From Paratissierella sp033809995 (lineage in GTDB: Bacteria > Bacillota > Clostridia > Tissierellales > Tissierellaceae): a DNA stretch of 64,000 bases. This document shows positions 35,248-43,707 of the stretch, piece by piece. Under the pieces are notes generated by a model, which saw only the letters and a program-made list of their open reading frames with translations, was not told the origin of the DNA and made no database searches. A program made the position numbers and the translations under genes. Position 1 is the stretch's first letter. Each line of letters starts with the position of its first letter. Location: assembly GCA_033809995.1 (NCBI GenBank), contig JAPXKQ010000003.1:1-64000 (forward strand), given 5' to 3'.

Positions 35248-36654
35248 ATGGGAAATAAGAACTTATTTGCATTGATACCTAAAATAGATGATATTTTAGA
35301 AAGAAAAGAGATTAAAAATTTAATAGATATAGTTCCGAGAAAAGTGGTACTTGAAGCAATAAGGGAAGAAGTAGATATATTAAGAAATAAAATTAAAAAT
35401 GATATATCAGAGGAAGAGATTAGAAGTATAATAGATAATATAATTGATAAAATCACAGAAAGAATAAGAAAAAATTATGATTTTAAGCTTAAGAAGGTAA
35501 TTAATGCCTCTGGAGTAATAATTCATACAAACTTAGGTAGATCACTTATCAATGAAGCCATAATGGAAAATATTAAAGAGATGGCTAGCAATTATTCAAA
35601 CCTTGAATTTGATTTAAGAAATGGCTCTAGGGGTTCAAGATATAGCCATTTAGAAGAGATAATCGCTAATATTATAGGCGGAGAAGCCTCAATGGTTGTA
35701 AACAATAATGCTGCAGCAGTAATGCTAATATTGAATACAATAGCTAAAAATAAAGAAGTCATAGTTTCACGTGGAGAATTAATAGAAATAGGCGGTTCCT
35801 TTAGGATACCAGATGTAATGGAACAAAGTGGTGCGTCTTTAATATCAGTGGGAACTACAAATAAAACACATCTACATGATTATGAGAATGCCATAAATGA
35901 AAATACCGCAGCACTATTAAAGGTTCATACATCAAATTATAAAATATTGGGATTTACATCTTCTGTTGATTCTTCTGAACTATACTCTTTAAAAGAAAAA
36001 TATGACATTCCTTTGATTGAAGACTTAGGAAGTGGTGTACTAATTGATTTATCCAAATATGGTTTAGAATATGAGCCAACAGTTCAGGATTCAATCAAAA
36101 AAGGTGTAGATGTAGTTTCTTTTAGTGGGGATAAATTATTAGGTGGTCCTCAAGCAGGGATTATTGTAGGACGAAAAAAATATATTGATGAAATGAAAAA
36201 GAATCCTTTAACTAGAGCATTTAGGGTTGATAAATTTACTATTGCAGCATTGGAAGCAACCTTGAGATATTATTATGATGAAGATTTAGCAATTAAAGAA
36301 ATCCCAACATTAAATATGTTAACCTCTTCTAAAGAAAAAATAAATGAAAAAGCAATTAGATTAGAAAAGTTAATGAAGGAAAATATTGATAATAATAATA
36401 TAAAATATGAATTAAAAGATGATTATTCAGAAGTAGGAGGAGGTTCCTTACCTTTAGAAAAGATACCTACTAAGTGTATGGTTTTAAGCTTAGAGAATAT
36501 AAGTACACAAGGATTTGAAAATAATTTAAGAAAATTTAATCCTCCAATTATATCGAGAGTATATAAGGATAAAATTTACTTTGATTTAAGAACTATTAAG
36601 GAAGATGAGATTCCAGCAGTAGTTGCAGGCATTAAGTATGCATTAAATTTTTAG
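35248..36654 (+). CDS. selA: L-seryl-tRNA(Sec) selenium transferase
   Basis: SelA converts Ser-tRNA(Sec) to Sec-tRNA(Sec) using selenophosphate. The 468-residue PLP enzyme shows the N-terminal tRNA-binding helix region, INASGVIIHTNLGRSL, EFDLRNGSRGSRYSHLE, and the PLP Lys in SFSGDKLLGGPQAG. It begins 12 bases after selD. The presence of SelA and not PSTK/SepSecS is standard for bacteria. Confidence 0.97.
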   Translation: MGNKNLFALIPKIDDILERKEIKNLIDIVPRKVVLEAIREEVDILRNKIKNDISEEEIRSIIDNIIDKITERIRKNYDFKLKKVINASGVIIHTNLGRSLINEAIMENIKEMASNYSNLEFDLRNGSRGSRYSHLEEIIANIIGGEASMVVNNNAAAVMLILNTIAKNKEVIVSRGELIEIGGSFRIPDVMEQSGASLISVGTTNKTHLHDYENAINENTAALLKVHTSNYKILGFTSSVDSSELYSLKEKYDIPLIEDLGSGVLIDLSKYGLEYEPTVQDSIKKGVDVVSFSGDKLLGGPQAGIIVGRKKYIDEMKKNPLTRAFRVDKFTIAALEATLRYYYDEDLAIKEIPTLNMLTSSKEKINEKAIRLEKLMKENIDNNNIKYELKDDYSEVGGGSLPLEKIPTKCMVLSLENISTQGFENNLRKFNPPIISRVYKDKIYFDLRTIKEDEIPAVVAGIKYALNF

Positions 36655-36666
36655 GGAGTGTAATAG

Positions 36667-38568
36667 ATGAAACATATAATAATTGGGACAGCAGGTCATA
36701 TAGACCATGGGAAAACCACCCTAATAAAAGCCTTAACTGGTAGAAATACTGACAGATTGAAAGAAGAGCGAGAAAGGGGTATATCTATCGAATTAGGCTT
36801 TACTTATTTCGATTTACCAAATGGTCAAAGGGCTGGTATTATTGATGTTCCTGGTCATGAAAAATTTATAAAAAACATGCTTGCTGGGGTAATTGGAATA
36901 GATATAGTATTGTTAGTAATAGCAGCAGATGAAGGCATCATGCCTCAAACCTTAGAGCATTTAGCAATCCTTGATTTACTAGGAATAAAAAGAGGATTTA
37001 TTGTACTTACAAAAACAGATTTAGTAGATGAGGATTGGATCCAATTAGTTGAAGAAGATATTCGCAATGAAATTGAAGATACATTTTTGAAAGACTCTCC
37101 TATTGTAAGAGTTTCATCCACCAAAGGTAATGGAGTTGAAGATGTTATTTCTTTGATAAATCAATATGCTATGGAATTAGAAGATAGAGTAGTAGATGAT
37201 ATGCCTAGACTTCCAGTAGATAGGGTATTTTCTATATCAGGTTTTGGGACTGTAGTTACAGGGACTTTATTATCGGGGAAATTTGAAATAGGTGATGAAG
37301 TACAAATATATCCAGGGGATTCAATAGGACGAATTAGAAATCTACAAGTCCATGACAAAGATTCTAATGTGGCATATGCTGGGCAAAGGGTAGCAATCAA
37401 CATAGCAGGGATTAAAAAAGAATATGTGCATAGAGGGTCGGTGATTGCCACCGTTGATTCAATGAAAGATACAATGATGCTAGATGTAAAAGTTAAGCTT
37501 TTAAAATCCCTCGATAGGGTCATTGAAAATAGAACAAGACTTAAATTATATATTGGAACTGAGGAAGTTCTATGCAGAATGATTCTATTAGATAAAGATG
37601 AATTACATCCTAATGAAGAAGCTTATGCACAATTACGTTTAGAGGAAAAAATAGTGGCAAAAAGAGGGGATAGATTTATATTAAGATTTTATTCTCCTAT
37701 GTTTACTATAGGTGGTGGAGAAATACTAGACCCAAATCCGGATAAAAAGAAGAGATATGACGAAGATTCAATAGAGGAGTTAAAGATATTAGAAACAGGG
37801 GATCCAAAACACATCCTTGAAGAAATAATAAAAAATAAGAGCAAAGATTTTCTAACTTCAAAAGAAATTATTATTGAAAGTTCTTTAAAAGAGGATGATG
37901 TAAATGCCTTTTTAAAGGTTCTTGAAAAGGATAATAAAATTATATTGTTTACTTTATCAAAAGATGTATATCCAATTCATATTGATTTCTTTAATAAAAT
38001 AAAATCAAATATTGTAAGCGAATTAGATGAATTCCATACTAGATTCCCATTAAGAACTGGTATGCCTAAGGAAGAATTAAGAAGTAAATATCTTAGAAAT
38101 GCTAAGCCCAAACTTTCAGATTTATTTATTGATAGATTGAAAATAGAAGGTATCATAGAGTTAGAATCAGATTTAATCAAGTTAAAAGGGTATAAGCCTG
38201 CTTTCACTGAGAATCAAGATAAATTAAGAAAAGAAATCTTGGTTAATTATAAAGGTTTTTTACCAATAAAAAATGAGGATTTGGCAAAAGAATTAAATGT
38301 AAAAGTAGAAGAATTTGATGAAGTTTTTAATGCCTTGATTAATAATGGTGAAATTTTAAGGATATCAAAAGATATATATCTTAGTGCAGAGAATTATAAT
38401 AAAGCATTGGATATATTAAAAGAATATATCACTAAAAATGGTAGTATTTCCATCGCAGAATTTAGAGACTTAATTAACACAAATAGAAAAATTGCACTAG
38501 GGCTATTAGAATATTTCGATCAGATTAAGCTAACTAAACGAGAGGGAGAAAAAAGGGTACTGGTGTAA
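36667..38568 (+). CDS. selB: selenocysteine-specific elongation factor
   Basis: SelB brings Sec-tRNA to the ribosome at UGA codons next to a SECIS hairpin. The 633-residue protein has the G motifs GHIDHGKTT, DVPGHEKFIKNM and TKTD, EF-Tu-like domains 2 and 3 (FSISGFGTVVTGTLLSG), and a C-terminal region of winged-helix repeats that binds SECIS RNA (FHTRFPLRTGMPKEELRSKY and later). GGGAGTG precedes the ATG. It sits 12 bases after selA. Confidence 0.97.
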   Translation: MKHIIIGTAGHIDHGKTTLIKALTGRNTDRLKEERERGISIELGFTYFDLPNGQRAGIIDVPGHEKFIKNMLAGVIGIDIVLLVIAADEGIMPQTLEHLAILDLLGIKRGFIVLTKTDLVDEDWIQLVEEDIRNEIEDTFLKDSPIVRVSSTKGNGVEDVISLINQYAMELEDRVVDDMPRLPVDRVFSISGFGTVVTGTLLSGKFEIGDEVQIYPGDSIGRIRNLQVHDKDSNVAYAGQRVAINIAGIKKEYVHRGSVIATVDSMKDTMMLDVKVKLLKSLDRVIENRTRLKLYIGTEEVLCRMILLDKDELHPNEEAYAQLRLEEKIVAKRGDRFILRFYSPMFTIGGGEILDPNPDKKKRYDEDSIEELKILETGDPKHILEEIIKNKSKDFLTSKEIIIESSLKEDDVNAFLKVLEKDNKIILFTLSKDVYPIHIDFFNKIKSNIVSELDEFHTRFPLRTGMPKEELRSKYLRNAKPKLSDLFIDRLKIEGIIELESDLIKLKGYKPAFTENQDKLRKEILVNYKGFLPIKNEDLAKELNVKVEEFDEVFNALINNGEILRISKDIYLSAENYNKALDILKEYITKNGSISIAEFRDLINTNRKIALGLLEYFDQIKLTKREGEKRVLV

Positions 38569-38589
38569 ATTAGCTATAGAGGTGATATA

Positions 38590-39276
38590 ATGGGGGACAA
38601 AATTTTAATTATAGATACAGATAAATCGTTTATAAAGGGTCTAAAATATAGCTTGGAACAAGATAACTATGAAATAGATGTTGTGACATCAAGTAAAGGT
38701 GTAATAGATAAAATAAATAAGAAATCATATGAAATTATATTATTAGAACTGGAAATGCCAGATATAAGTGGGCTTACTATATGCCAAAACATACGTAACA
38801 TTTCTAGTGTACCTATAATTTTCTTAACGAATAATAATGAAGATATTAAAAAGATTTTAGCATTGGAATATGGTGCAGATGATTATTTGGTTAAACCTTT
38901 TAATATATTGGAATTAAAAGCAAGAATAAAAGCAATCTTAAGAAGAGTGAATAAGGTTATCGAAGGAAATAAACATATTATTGAAGTTAATGATTTCACT
39001 ATAAACTCTTTAGGAAGAAAAATAAGTTATTTAGATAAAGATATTAACTTGACAGGAAAAGAATTTGACTTACTTTATGTATTGGCATCAAACCCTGGCA
39101 AGGTATTTACAAGAGAAGAACTTTTGGAGAAGGTATGGGGATATGCATACTACGGTGATTTAAGGACTGTAGATGTTCATATAAGAAGGATTAGAGAAAA
39201 AATTGAAAAGGACCCTAAAGTAGCAGAATATATTCTTACTAAATGGGGTGTTGGATATTATTTTAAGGAAAAATAG
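38590..39276 (+). CDS. OmpR/PhoB family response regulator with Asp53-to-Glu change
   Basis: The 228-residue protein has a receiver domain (1-120) and a winged-helix DNA-binding domain (ELLYVLASNPGKVFTREELL-type region, DLRTVDVHIRRIREK). The acidic pair (IIDTD) and the conserved Lys (LVKPF) are present, but the phosphoacceptor position reads ILLELEMPD, so residue 53 is Glu and not Asp. Glu often mimics a phosphorylated state, so the protein may be permanently active or regulated without phosphate (inference). No histidine kinase gene is near. It lies 21 bases after selB and just before tRNA-Sec, so it probably belongs to the sel transcript. Confidence 0.9.
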   Translation: MGDKILIIDTDKSFIKGLKYSLEQDNYEIDVVTSSKGVIDKINKKSYEIILLELEMPDISGLTICQNIRNISSVPIIFLTNNNEDIKKILALEYGADDYLVKPFNILELKARIKAILRRVNKVIEGNKHIIEVNDFTINSLGRKISYLDKDINLTGKEFDLLYVLASNPGKVFTREELLEKVWGYAYYGDLRTVDVHIRRIREKIEKDPKVAEYILTKWGVGYYFKEK

Positions 39277-39277
39277 A

Positions 39278-39306
39278 TTGAAATATTGTCTTAATTAGGT
39301 TATAAT
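39278..39306 (+). promoter_or_regulatory. probable promoter of tRNA-Sec
   Basis: TTGAAA (39278-39283) and a perfect TATAAT (39301-39306) are 17 bases apart, ending 15 bases before the tRNA. Confidence 0.65.
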
Positions 39307-39321
39307 TATATTTGTGTTTAC

Positions 39322-39418
39322 GGGGGTAGATGAGTTCTGGTGGGCTCTCTGGTCTTCAAAACCAGCGCGAGGGGTTAGGAGCTTCTTGGGTGGGTTCGAT
39401 TCCCACATACTCCCGCCA
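39322..39418 (+). tRNA. selC: tRNA-Sec (anticodon TCA)
   Basis: This 97-base tRNA has the long form typical of Sec: an extended acceptor arm (GGGGGTA/TACTCCC plus one imperfect pair), an anticodon stem CTGGT/ACCAG around CTTCAAA giving TCA, a large variable arm (GCGAGGGGTTAGGAGCTTCT), T arm GTGGG/CCCAC, discriminator G and encoded CCA. It completes the selD-selA-selB-tRNA set. A protein frame called over it is spurious. Confidence 0.95.
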
Positions 39419-39430
39419 TATAGTAATTAC

Positions 39431-39460
39431 AAAGCTTGTAGCGATTTACAAGCTTTTTTT
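39431..39460 (+). terminator. intrinsic terminator after tRNA-Sec
   Basis: AAAGCTTGTA and TACAAGCTTT form a 10-bp stem around GCGATT and end in a T-run. Confidence 0.9.
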
Positions 39461-39580
39461 ATTGCCTAAAATTCACTTTACAACCTTCAATTTTTGGTCT
39501 TGTGTGACATTAGCTGCATCTTTATCAATTTAAATAAGTTTCTCCTTTAACGAGTCCTATTTTAGTGCTTTAGATAGATG

Positions 39581-39609
39581 TTGAAATTTTCCATCATATG
39601 TTATATAAT
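39581..39609 (+). promoter_or_regulatory. promoter of the riboswitch transcript
   Basis: TTGAAA (39581-39586) and TATAAT (39604-39609) are 17 bases apart, with transcription expected to begin about 25 bases before the riboswitch core. Confidence 0.75.
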
Positions 39610-39635
39610 TTACTTAAATAAAAATATCTCATTAT

Positions 39636-39718
39636 CTCCGATAATAGCAAACTTGGTGAAAGCCAAGGACGCAAAGCTGCGGGTCTAAAGCATATGCAAT
39701 GATAGCCGGGTTGCCGAA
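39636..39718 (+). promoter_or_regulatory. cyclic di-GMP-I (GEMM-I) riboswitch
   Basis: The aptamer core is clear: AGCAAACTTGGTGAAAGCC, GGACGCAAAGCTGCGGGTC, TAAAGC and, after a variable stem, GATAGCCGGGTTGCCGA. These are the conserved blocks of the GEMM-I class (GCAAACC-GAAA-GG, GGACGCAAAGC, GGUAGCCGGGUUGCC), with the GAAA tetraloop sitting as GTGAAAGC. It lies in the leader of the secreted-protein gene at 39803 and is followed by an expression platform. Confidence 0.93.
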
Positions 39719-39721
39719 GAG

Positions 39722-39763
39722 GTTACAGTAAATGTAACTGTATGCTTTGGCATACAGTTTTTT
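39722..39763 (+). terminator. riboswitch expression platform: terminator with competing hairpin
   Basis: The terminator is AACTGTATGC/GCATACAGTT (39736-39759) around TTTG with a following T-run. A competing hairpin GTTACA/TGTAAC (39722-39738) takes the first bases of its left arm, so the two cannot form together. This suits transcriptional control by c-di-GMP; the direction (on or off) cannot be read with certainty. Confidence 0.8.
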
Positions 39764-39802
39764 GGTTCTCGGGGCAAATGAGAAAAACGAGGAGGATACA
39801 AA

Positions 39803-40246
39803 GTGAAAAAATTTATTTGTGCTGTTTTAACCTTTGTTTTAGTATTATCTTTATTTGTCCCAACATCCTTTGCCATGGAAGACGATTATAGTAGGATTGT
39901 TTATGAAGTAGAAAAAACAAATATTGAGATTGAAAATCTTGTAGACCAAGCAATTAGGGATGTTGAAAAAGAAATAAGAAAGCATAACCAAGAGATTATA
40001 AAACTTCAAAACTTAAAAGAAAATGTTAATAAGGATATAGATAAATTAATATATGAAAGTGAGCTCAAATTAGAAATAAAGATTAAACAAATAATAGATT
40101 GTTTGATTGATGATACAAATAAATTGGCCGGTAAGATGATAAAAGATGCAGCTAAAGTTGGAATTAAAGTCATTTGCGAGTATATTGAAGTAGAAATCGG
40201 TAATCAAAAAGTATTGATAGACCCATTAAGAGTAGTTGGATTTTAA
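39803..40246 (+). CDS. small secreted helical protein under c-di-GMP riboswitch control
   Basis: I do not recognise a family. The 147-residue product has a signal peptide (about 1-24, ending SFAMED) and a mature part that is nearly all charged alpha-helix with coiled-coil character (KTNIEIENLVDQAIRDVEKE, then IRKHNQEIIKLQNLKENVNK), and a short non-helical end. The start is GTG 39803 behind GAGGAGG. As the only gene between the riboswitch terminator and the next terminator, it is a single-gene c-di-GMP regulon and so probably acts at the cell surface in the motile-to-sessile change (inference). Confidence 0.8.
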   Translation: MKKFICAVLTFVLVLSLFVPTSFAMEDDYSRIVYEVEKTNIEIENLVDQAIRDVEKEIRKHNQEIIKLQNLKENVNKDIDKLIYESELKLEIKIKQIIDCLIDDTNKLAGKMIKDAAKVGIKVICEYIEVEIGNQKVLIDPLRVVGF

Positions 40247-40264
40247 TAAAATATGGTATAAAAT

Positions 40265-40291
40265 AAAAGGGTACGAGAGATACCCTTTTTT
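40265..40291 (+). terminator. intrinsic terminator after the secreted helical protein
   Basis: AAAAGGGTA and TACCCTTTT form a 9-bp stem around CGAGAGA, followed by T. Confidence 0.85.
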
Positions 40292-40320
40292 AATGTTATC
40301 AGTATATAAGGAGAGAACTA

Positions 40321-41217
40321 ATGAAAAATGAAATATATATTGGGAAGAAAGGCAGTTATAAAGAAAAATATGTTCAAAATTCCGCTGAATTAAGCCTATT
40401 AGGAAAAGGTGATGGAGCAGAAGTTATGCTTCAAAAAGTCAATGCAAATGAAACTGTCTTTATTGAACCAGGTGAAAATAGTGAATTGATGGAATTTTTC
40501 TATATCTTAGAAGGAGAACTGGAATTAGAAAAGAATGGTTCTAAGATAATGTTAGATAATGGGGACTACTTTTATGCTCATAATCTTAATGAGTATGTTC
40601 AATTTCATACCATTACAGATGTTACATTACTATATTTTTCGACACAACCCATTTTTCACTATTTGAGTTCGACCATAAAAGAATTAGTAGAGTTAGCCAA
40701 TCGTGTTGAAGAAAAAGATATTTATACCCACGGGCATATTCAGAGAGTAAAGGATTATAGTATAAAAATCGGAAATATGATGAGGTTATCAAAGGAAAAA
40801 ATAGAGAATATTGGATTTTCGGCTTTGTTTCATGATATTGGAAAGATAAACATACCCGATGAAATTTTAAACAAATCAGGTCAATTGACGGCAGAAGAAT
40901 TTGAACTCATAAAAAAACATCCATCTTGGGGAGCTGAGATTGTAAGTAGTACATATTTTGAAAAATTATCTGAAATAATAAGACAGCATCATGAAAGGAT
41001 TGATGGTTCAGGTTATCCAGATAATCTTAAGGATAAAGAAATATTAATTGAAGCTAAAATTATTGCAGTGGCTGATTCATATGATGCGATGACTTCAGAC
41101 AGGATTTACAGGAAAGGGATTTCTCCAATTATGGCTGTTAAAGAATTAAAGAGCCTCAAAGGTATTCATTATGATGAAAAGGTAGTAGATGCATTAATTG
41201 AAGTACTAAAAGAGTGA
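40321..41217 (+). CDS. cupin/HD-GYP protein, probable c-di-GMP phosphodiesterase
   Basis: The 298-residue protein has an N-terminal cupin-like sensor (about 25-110; FIEPGENSELMEFFYILEGE, ENGDYFYAHN-like DNGDYFYAHN) and a C-terminal HD-GYP domain (about 115-295). The metal and substrate motifs are present: HD in FHDIGKINIPDEIL, HPSWGAEIV, HHERIDGSGYPD and DSYDAMTSDRIY. HD-GYP proteins degrade c-di-GMP to GMP. It has no membrane segment, so it would act in the cytoplasm. Being 30 bases after the terminator of a c-di-GMP riboswitch gene, it may tune the signal which that gene responds to. Confidence 0.9.
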   Translation: MKNEIYIGKKGSYKEKYVQNSAELSLLGKGDGAEVMLQKVNANETVFIEPGENSELMEFFYILEGELELEKNGSKIMLDNGDYFYAHNLNEYVQFHTITDVTLLYFSTQPIFHYLSSTIKELVELANRVEEKDIYTHGHIQRVKDYSIKIGNMMRLSKEKIENIGFSALFHDIGKINIPDEILNKSGQLTAEEFELIKKHPSWGAEIVSSTYFEKLSEIIRQHHERIDGSGYPDNLKDKEILIEAKIIAVADSYDAMTSDRIYRKGISPIMAVKELKSLKGIHYDEKVVDALIEVLKE

Positions 41218-41399
41218 TGTTAATATATAGCTATGGACATTCCTGGCTTCAATGGTTATGATTCCTAATTTCCAGCTAAGAAGAAGTGGGATAGTAATTA
41301 AGAATTATTTTAGCTGTGAAGGAGGTGCAAAAGATTAAGTTTTATAGTCTTAGCTTTGGAGATTTTTCCGTGTTTGTTATGACTTAATTATTAAGGAAG

Positions 41400-41600
41400 A
41401 TGAATTCTTTTGTTGAGACGGTTATATCTCTCTCCTACAAAAATGTAGATACACATATCAAAAAGCTGTCTTCTGCCCATTGTTTGATAATGGACTGTAC
41501 AGTGCTAGGGCAACGAATGGGAGATAGAATACCTACTATAGATGAAGCCTTGGCTATGAAGGTGGCTGAGGAGAATTATGTGAGATATATGAAGTTGTAA
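41400..41600 (+). CDS. hypothetical short ORF
   Basis: The 66-residue frame starts at ATG 41400 behind AAGGAAG and is followed, 44 bases later, by a strong hairpin terminator, which argues that the stretch is transcribed. The sequence (for example SSAHCLIMDCTVLGQRMGDR) matches no family I know. It could be a gene remnant, because the preceding 180 bases hold only broken frames. Confidence 0.35.
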   Translation: MNSFVETVISLSYKNVDTHIKKLSSAHCLIMDCTVLGQRMGDRIPTIDEALAMKVAEENYVRYMKL

Positions 41601-41644
41601 GGAATATAAGCTTACTTCATTAAGTACAACACCTATATATTTGT

Positions 41645-41690
41645 ATGTGCCTATAAACTAGAATATTTTCTAGCTTATAGGCATATTTTT
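41645..41690 (+). terminator. long-stem terminator
   Basis: Arms 41645-41663 and 41668-41686 pair over 19 positions (core GCCTATAA and TTATAGGC, CTAGAA and TTCTAG) with two G-T pairs, then a T-run. Confidence 0.85.
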
Positions 41691-41708
41691 ATGTTTAATT
41701 TAATTTAA

Positions 41709-41815
41709 TATAATAGGTCTTAAATTTATTATGACTCTATAACCTATGTGCTATCGTGGAACCATAACTACGTAACCGGGATAGGCAAGGGTGTAGAACT
41801 AGATTTAAAAAAGGG
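41709..41815 (+). promoter_or_regulatory. structured leader of the deacetylase gene, unknown class
   Basis: A TATAAT (41709-41714) is followed by a leader in which ATAGGT (from about 41712) can pair with ACCTAT (about 41742) and GCTATC (about 41750) with GGATAGGC (about 41779). The middle holds CGTGGAACCATAACTACG, itself able to pair. I could not match it to a known riboswitch class, and it lacks the GEMM-I blocks. Confidence 0.4.
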
Positions 41816-41823
41816 GCGAGTAT

Positions 41824-43056
41824 ATGTTAAAGAAGAATTTAATAATTTTAATTATGATATTGGCGCTAGCTACTACATCGGTATATGGGGAAAGTACCGC
41901 ATCAGTTACTGGAGTTAACAACACGCTATATTTTATGCAATTAATAAGGGTGATTATAAATGAAACACTTCTATATACAAACATTTCGATGGATGATGTA
42001 CAGGAACCAGGGGCAGAACAAGTAACTTTGGAGGTTGAAAATACAGATGGGTTAGCTACTGTACAATACATACATGATAAATTAGATGAATATATAAAAG
42101 ATTACGACCAGGAGAACATGCCAGTAAACCCAGACGAACCATTAACAATTCAAAAGCTATGTGAAATATTATCAAAGGTAATACCAACAACCTATTCAAA
42201 CTATGAGTATTATAGGAGCCACATAAAGGATACATCCCACTGGGATATAATAAAATGTTACAGTGAAGGCATAATACTAGTAGATTCAGAAGGGTTTGTC
42301 CACCCGAACAAAGAGCTAACCAAAAGCGATATGATTGAGATATTAAATAGAATACATACACCTCTCAGCGTGACAAGACCTATATATCAAGTTAGGACAA
42401 ACATTCCAATTGTAATGTACCACGAAATAAATACTTTACCAAAGAACGGACCCACGGGCCTATATGTTAGCAGAGATACATTTGTAAATCAATTAGAGGT
42501 ACTGCAAAAAGAAGGTTACAACACAATAACAATGGAGCAGGTTTACCAACATTGGGTAAACCAGGCACCACTACCGGAAAGGCCCATTGTATTATCATTT
42601 GATGATGGCTATGTATCACATTATGAATTAGCAGCAGTAGAACTTGCAAAACGGGGAATGAGCGGTACATTTTATATAATCACAGGGGAACTATCAGATG
42701 CGTACATTACATCACCTAAGAACCTAAAAGCTATGTACACTAGTGGAATGGAAATAGGTAGTCATACTATAACACACATAGATGCAAGATATACCAAAAA
42801 CGATGAAATATACAATGAATATAAAAATTCAAAAGAAACATTGGAGAATATAATAGGCAGGGAGATAAAACATTTTTGTTATCCTATGGGCGGAACAACT
42901 TCTTATGCAATAAAAACGTTGGATGAGCTAGGATATTGCACATCAGTAAAAACTACACATGGAAAAGCAAACCAAGGTCAAGGACTTTTGGAGTTAAAAC
43001 GAATACGCGCAGACTATAATGACAGTATAAATGTTTTTATAAATAAGATAAAATAG
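41824..43056 (+). CDS. secreted polysaccharide deacetylase with SLH-like region
   Basis: The 410-residue protein has a signal peptide (about 1-22, ending SVYGES), an SLH-like region (about 110-175; TSHWDIIKCYSEGIIL, HPNKELTKSDMIEIL) that could hold it to the cell wall, and a NodB deacetylase domain (about 190-405). Catalytic motifs are LSFDDGY, with the paired Asp, and IGSHTITHID, with the His pair binding metal. It would remove acetyl groups from wall or matrix polysaccharide. GGGGCGAG precedes ATG. It follows the c-di-GMP genes and a structured leader, so a surface or biofilm role is plausible. Confidence 0.9.
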   Translation: MLKKNLIILIMILALATTSVYGESTASVTGVNNTLYFMQLIRVIINETLLYTNISMDDVQEPGAEQVTLEVENTDGLATVQYIHDKLDEYIKDYDQENMPVNPDEPLTIQKLCEILSKVIPTTYSNYEYYRSHIKDTSHWDIIKCYSEGIILVDSEGFVHPNKELTKSDMIEILNRIHTPLSVTRPIYQVRTNIPIVMYHEINTLPKNGPTGLYVSRDTFVNQLEVLQKEGYNTITMEQVYQHWVNQAPLPERPIVLSFDDGYVSHYELAAVELAKRGMSGTFYIITGELSDAYITSPKNLKAMYTSGMEIGSHTITHIDARYTKNDEIYNEYKNSKETLENIIGREIKHFCYPMGGTTSYAIKTLDELGYCTSVKTTHGKANQGQGLLELKRIRADYNDSINVFINKIK

Positions 43057-43422
43057 GGTTGGGGTTGCTTAAGGTCAACTGAGATGTGACCGTTCTTTTG
43101 AAAGGATTGACTGGAAGATACTTGGTGTAAATGAAAAAGAGCAGACTGACTTCCTCTGTGAATATCCTAAAGTATCATTTTATAATTCAATTGATTTAGG
43201 AATTTTTCTCTATTTCTTGGAATTAGCTTTGTTATATAATCATATTTCATTTCAGAGATTTTTGTTAAAGGAAAAGAATAAAACGAATTTAATACCTATT
43301 GCCACATATGATTTACTTTAACGACAAATTCTAATTCAAATTGGCACATCATATAAAAAGGATGTGCTTTTTTTTATTTTACGAAAGGAGGCGATAAATG
43401 AGATTTTATCTTAGGTGATGTT
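43057..43422 (+). other. gene-poor gap with a start-less reading frame
   Basis: No complete gene is visible. About 43071-43321 holds an open frame without a usable start (including FERIDWKILGVNEKEQTDFL and YPKVSFYNSIDLGIF) ending in TAA, probably a gene fragment of unknown family. It is followed by GAAAGGAGG just before the next relic. Confidence 0.4.
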
Positions 43423-43539
43423 ATGGATAAAATAATTGATTGGATATATGGTCAGCTTGTAGGTTTTCTTGCTGATTTCTTTGCTAATATGGGAGTAGAA
43501 CTTTTTGAGATGAGGTGGGTGGTACTTGGAGATGAATAA
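43423..43539 (+). pseudogene. conjugative-element membrane protein (TrbL/VirB6-like), 5' remnant
   Basis: ATG 43423 opens a 38-residue frame, MDKIIDWIYGQLVGFLADFF, then ANMGVELFEMRWV, which matches the N terminus of the large VirB6/TrbL-type membrane protein of Firmicute conjugative elements. The frame stops at TAA 43537-43539, and the remaining 250 or so residues are absent. AAAGGAGG and a start are kept, so the short peptide could be made, but without the transfer function. Confidence 0.6.
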
Positions 43540-43707
43540 ATGCTAGTAAGTGTAAGTTTATTTGACAGAATGTATGTGCTATAATATTTATAAATAGGAG
43601 TTTGTGGAACAGCTCCCCAATGGAGAAAGGATAAGCATATCGGAAGACCGATACGTTGAATTTCAATTTATATAGATAATTTTTGAAGGAGGCGACTGAA
43701 GAGTAAA

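Noticed and set aside
39330..39533. Open frame of 67 codons over tRNA-Sec
   Set aside because: It reads through the tRNA and terminator and has no ribosome site; the tRNA call is certain.
43562..43585. TTGACA and TATAAT before the Y-family polymerase as a promoter
   Set aside because: The spacing is only 12 bases, too short for a standard promoter; another -35 may be used.
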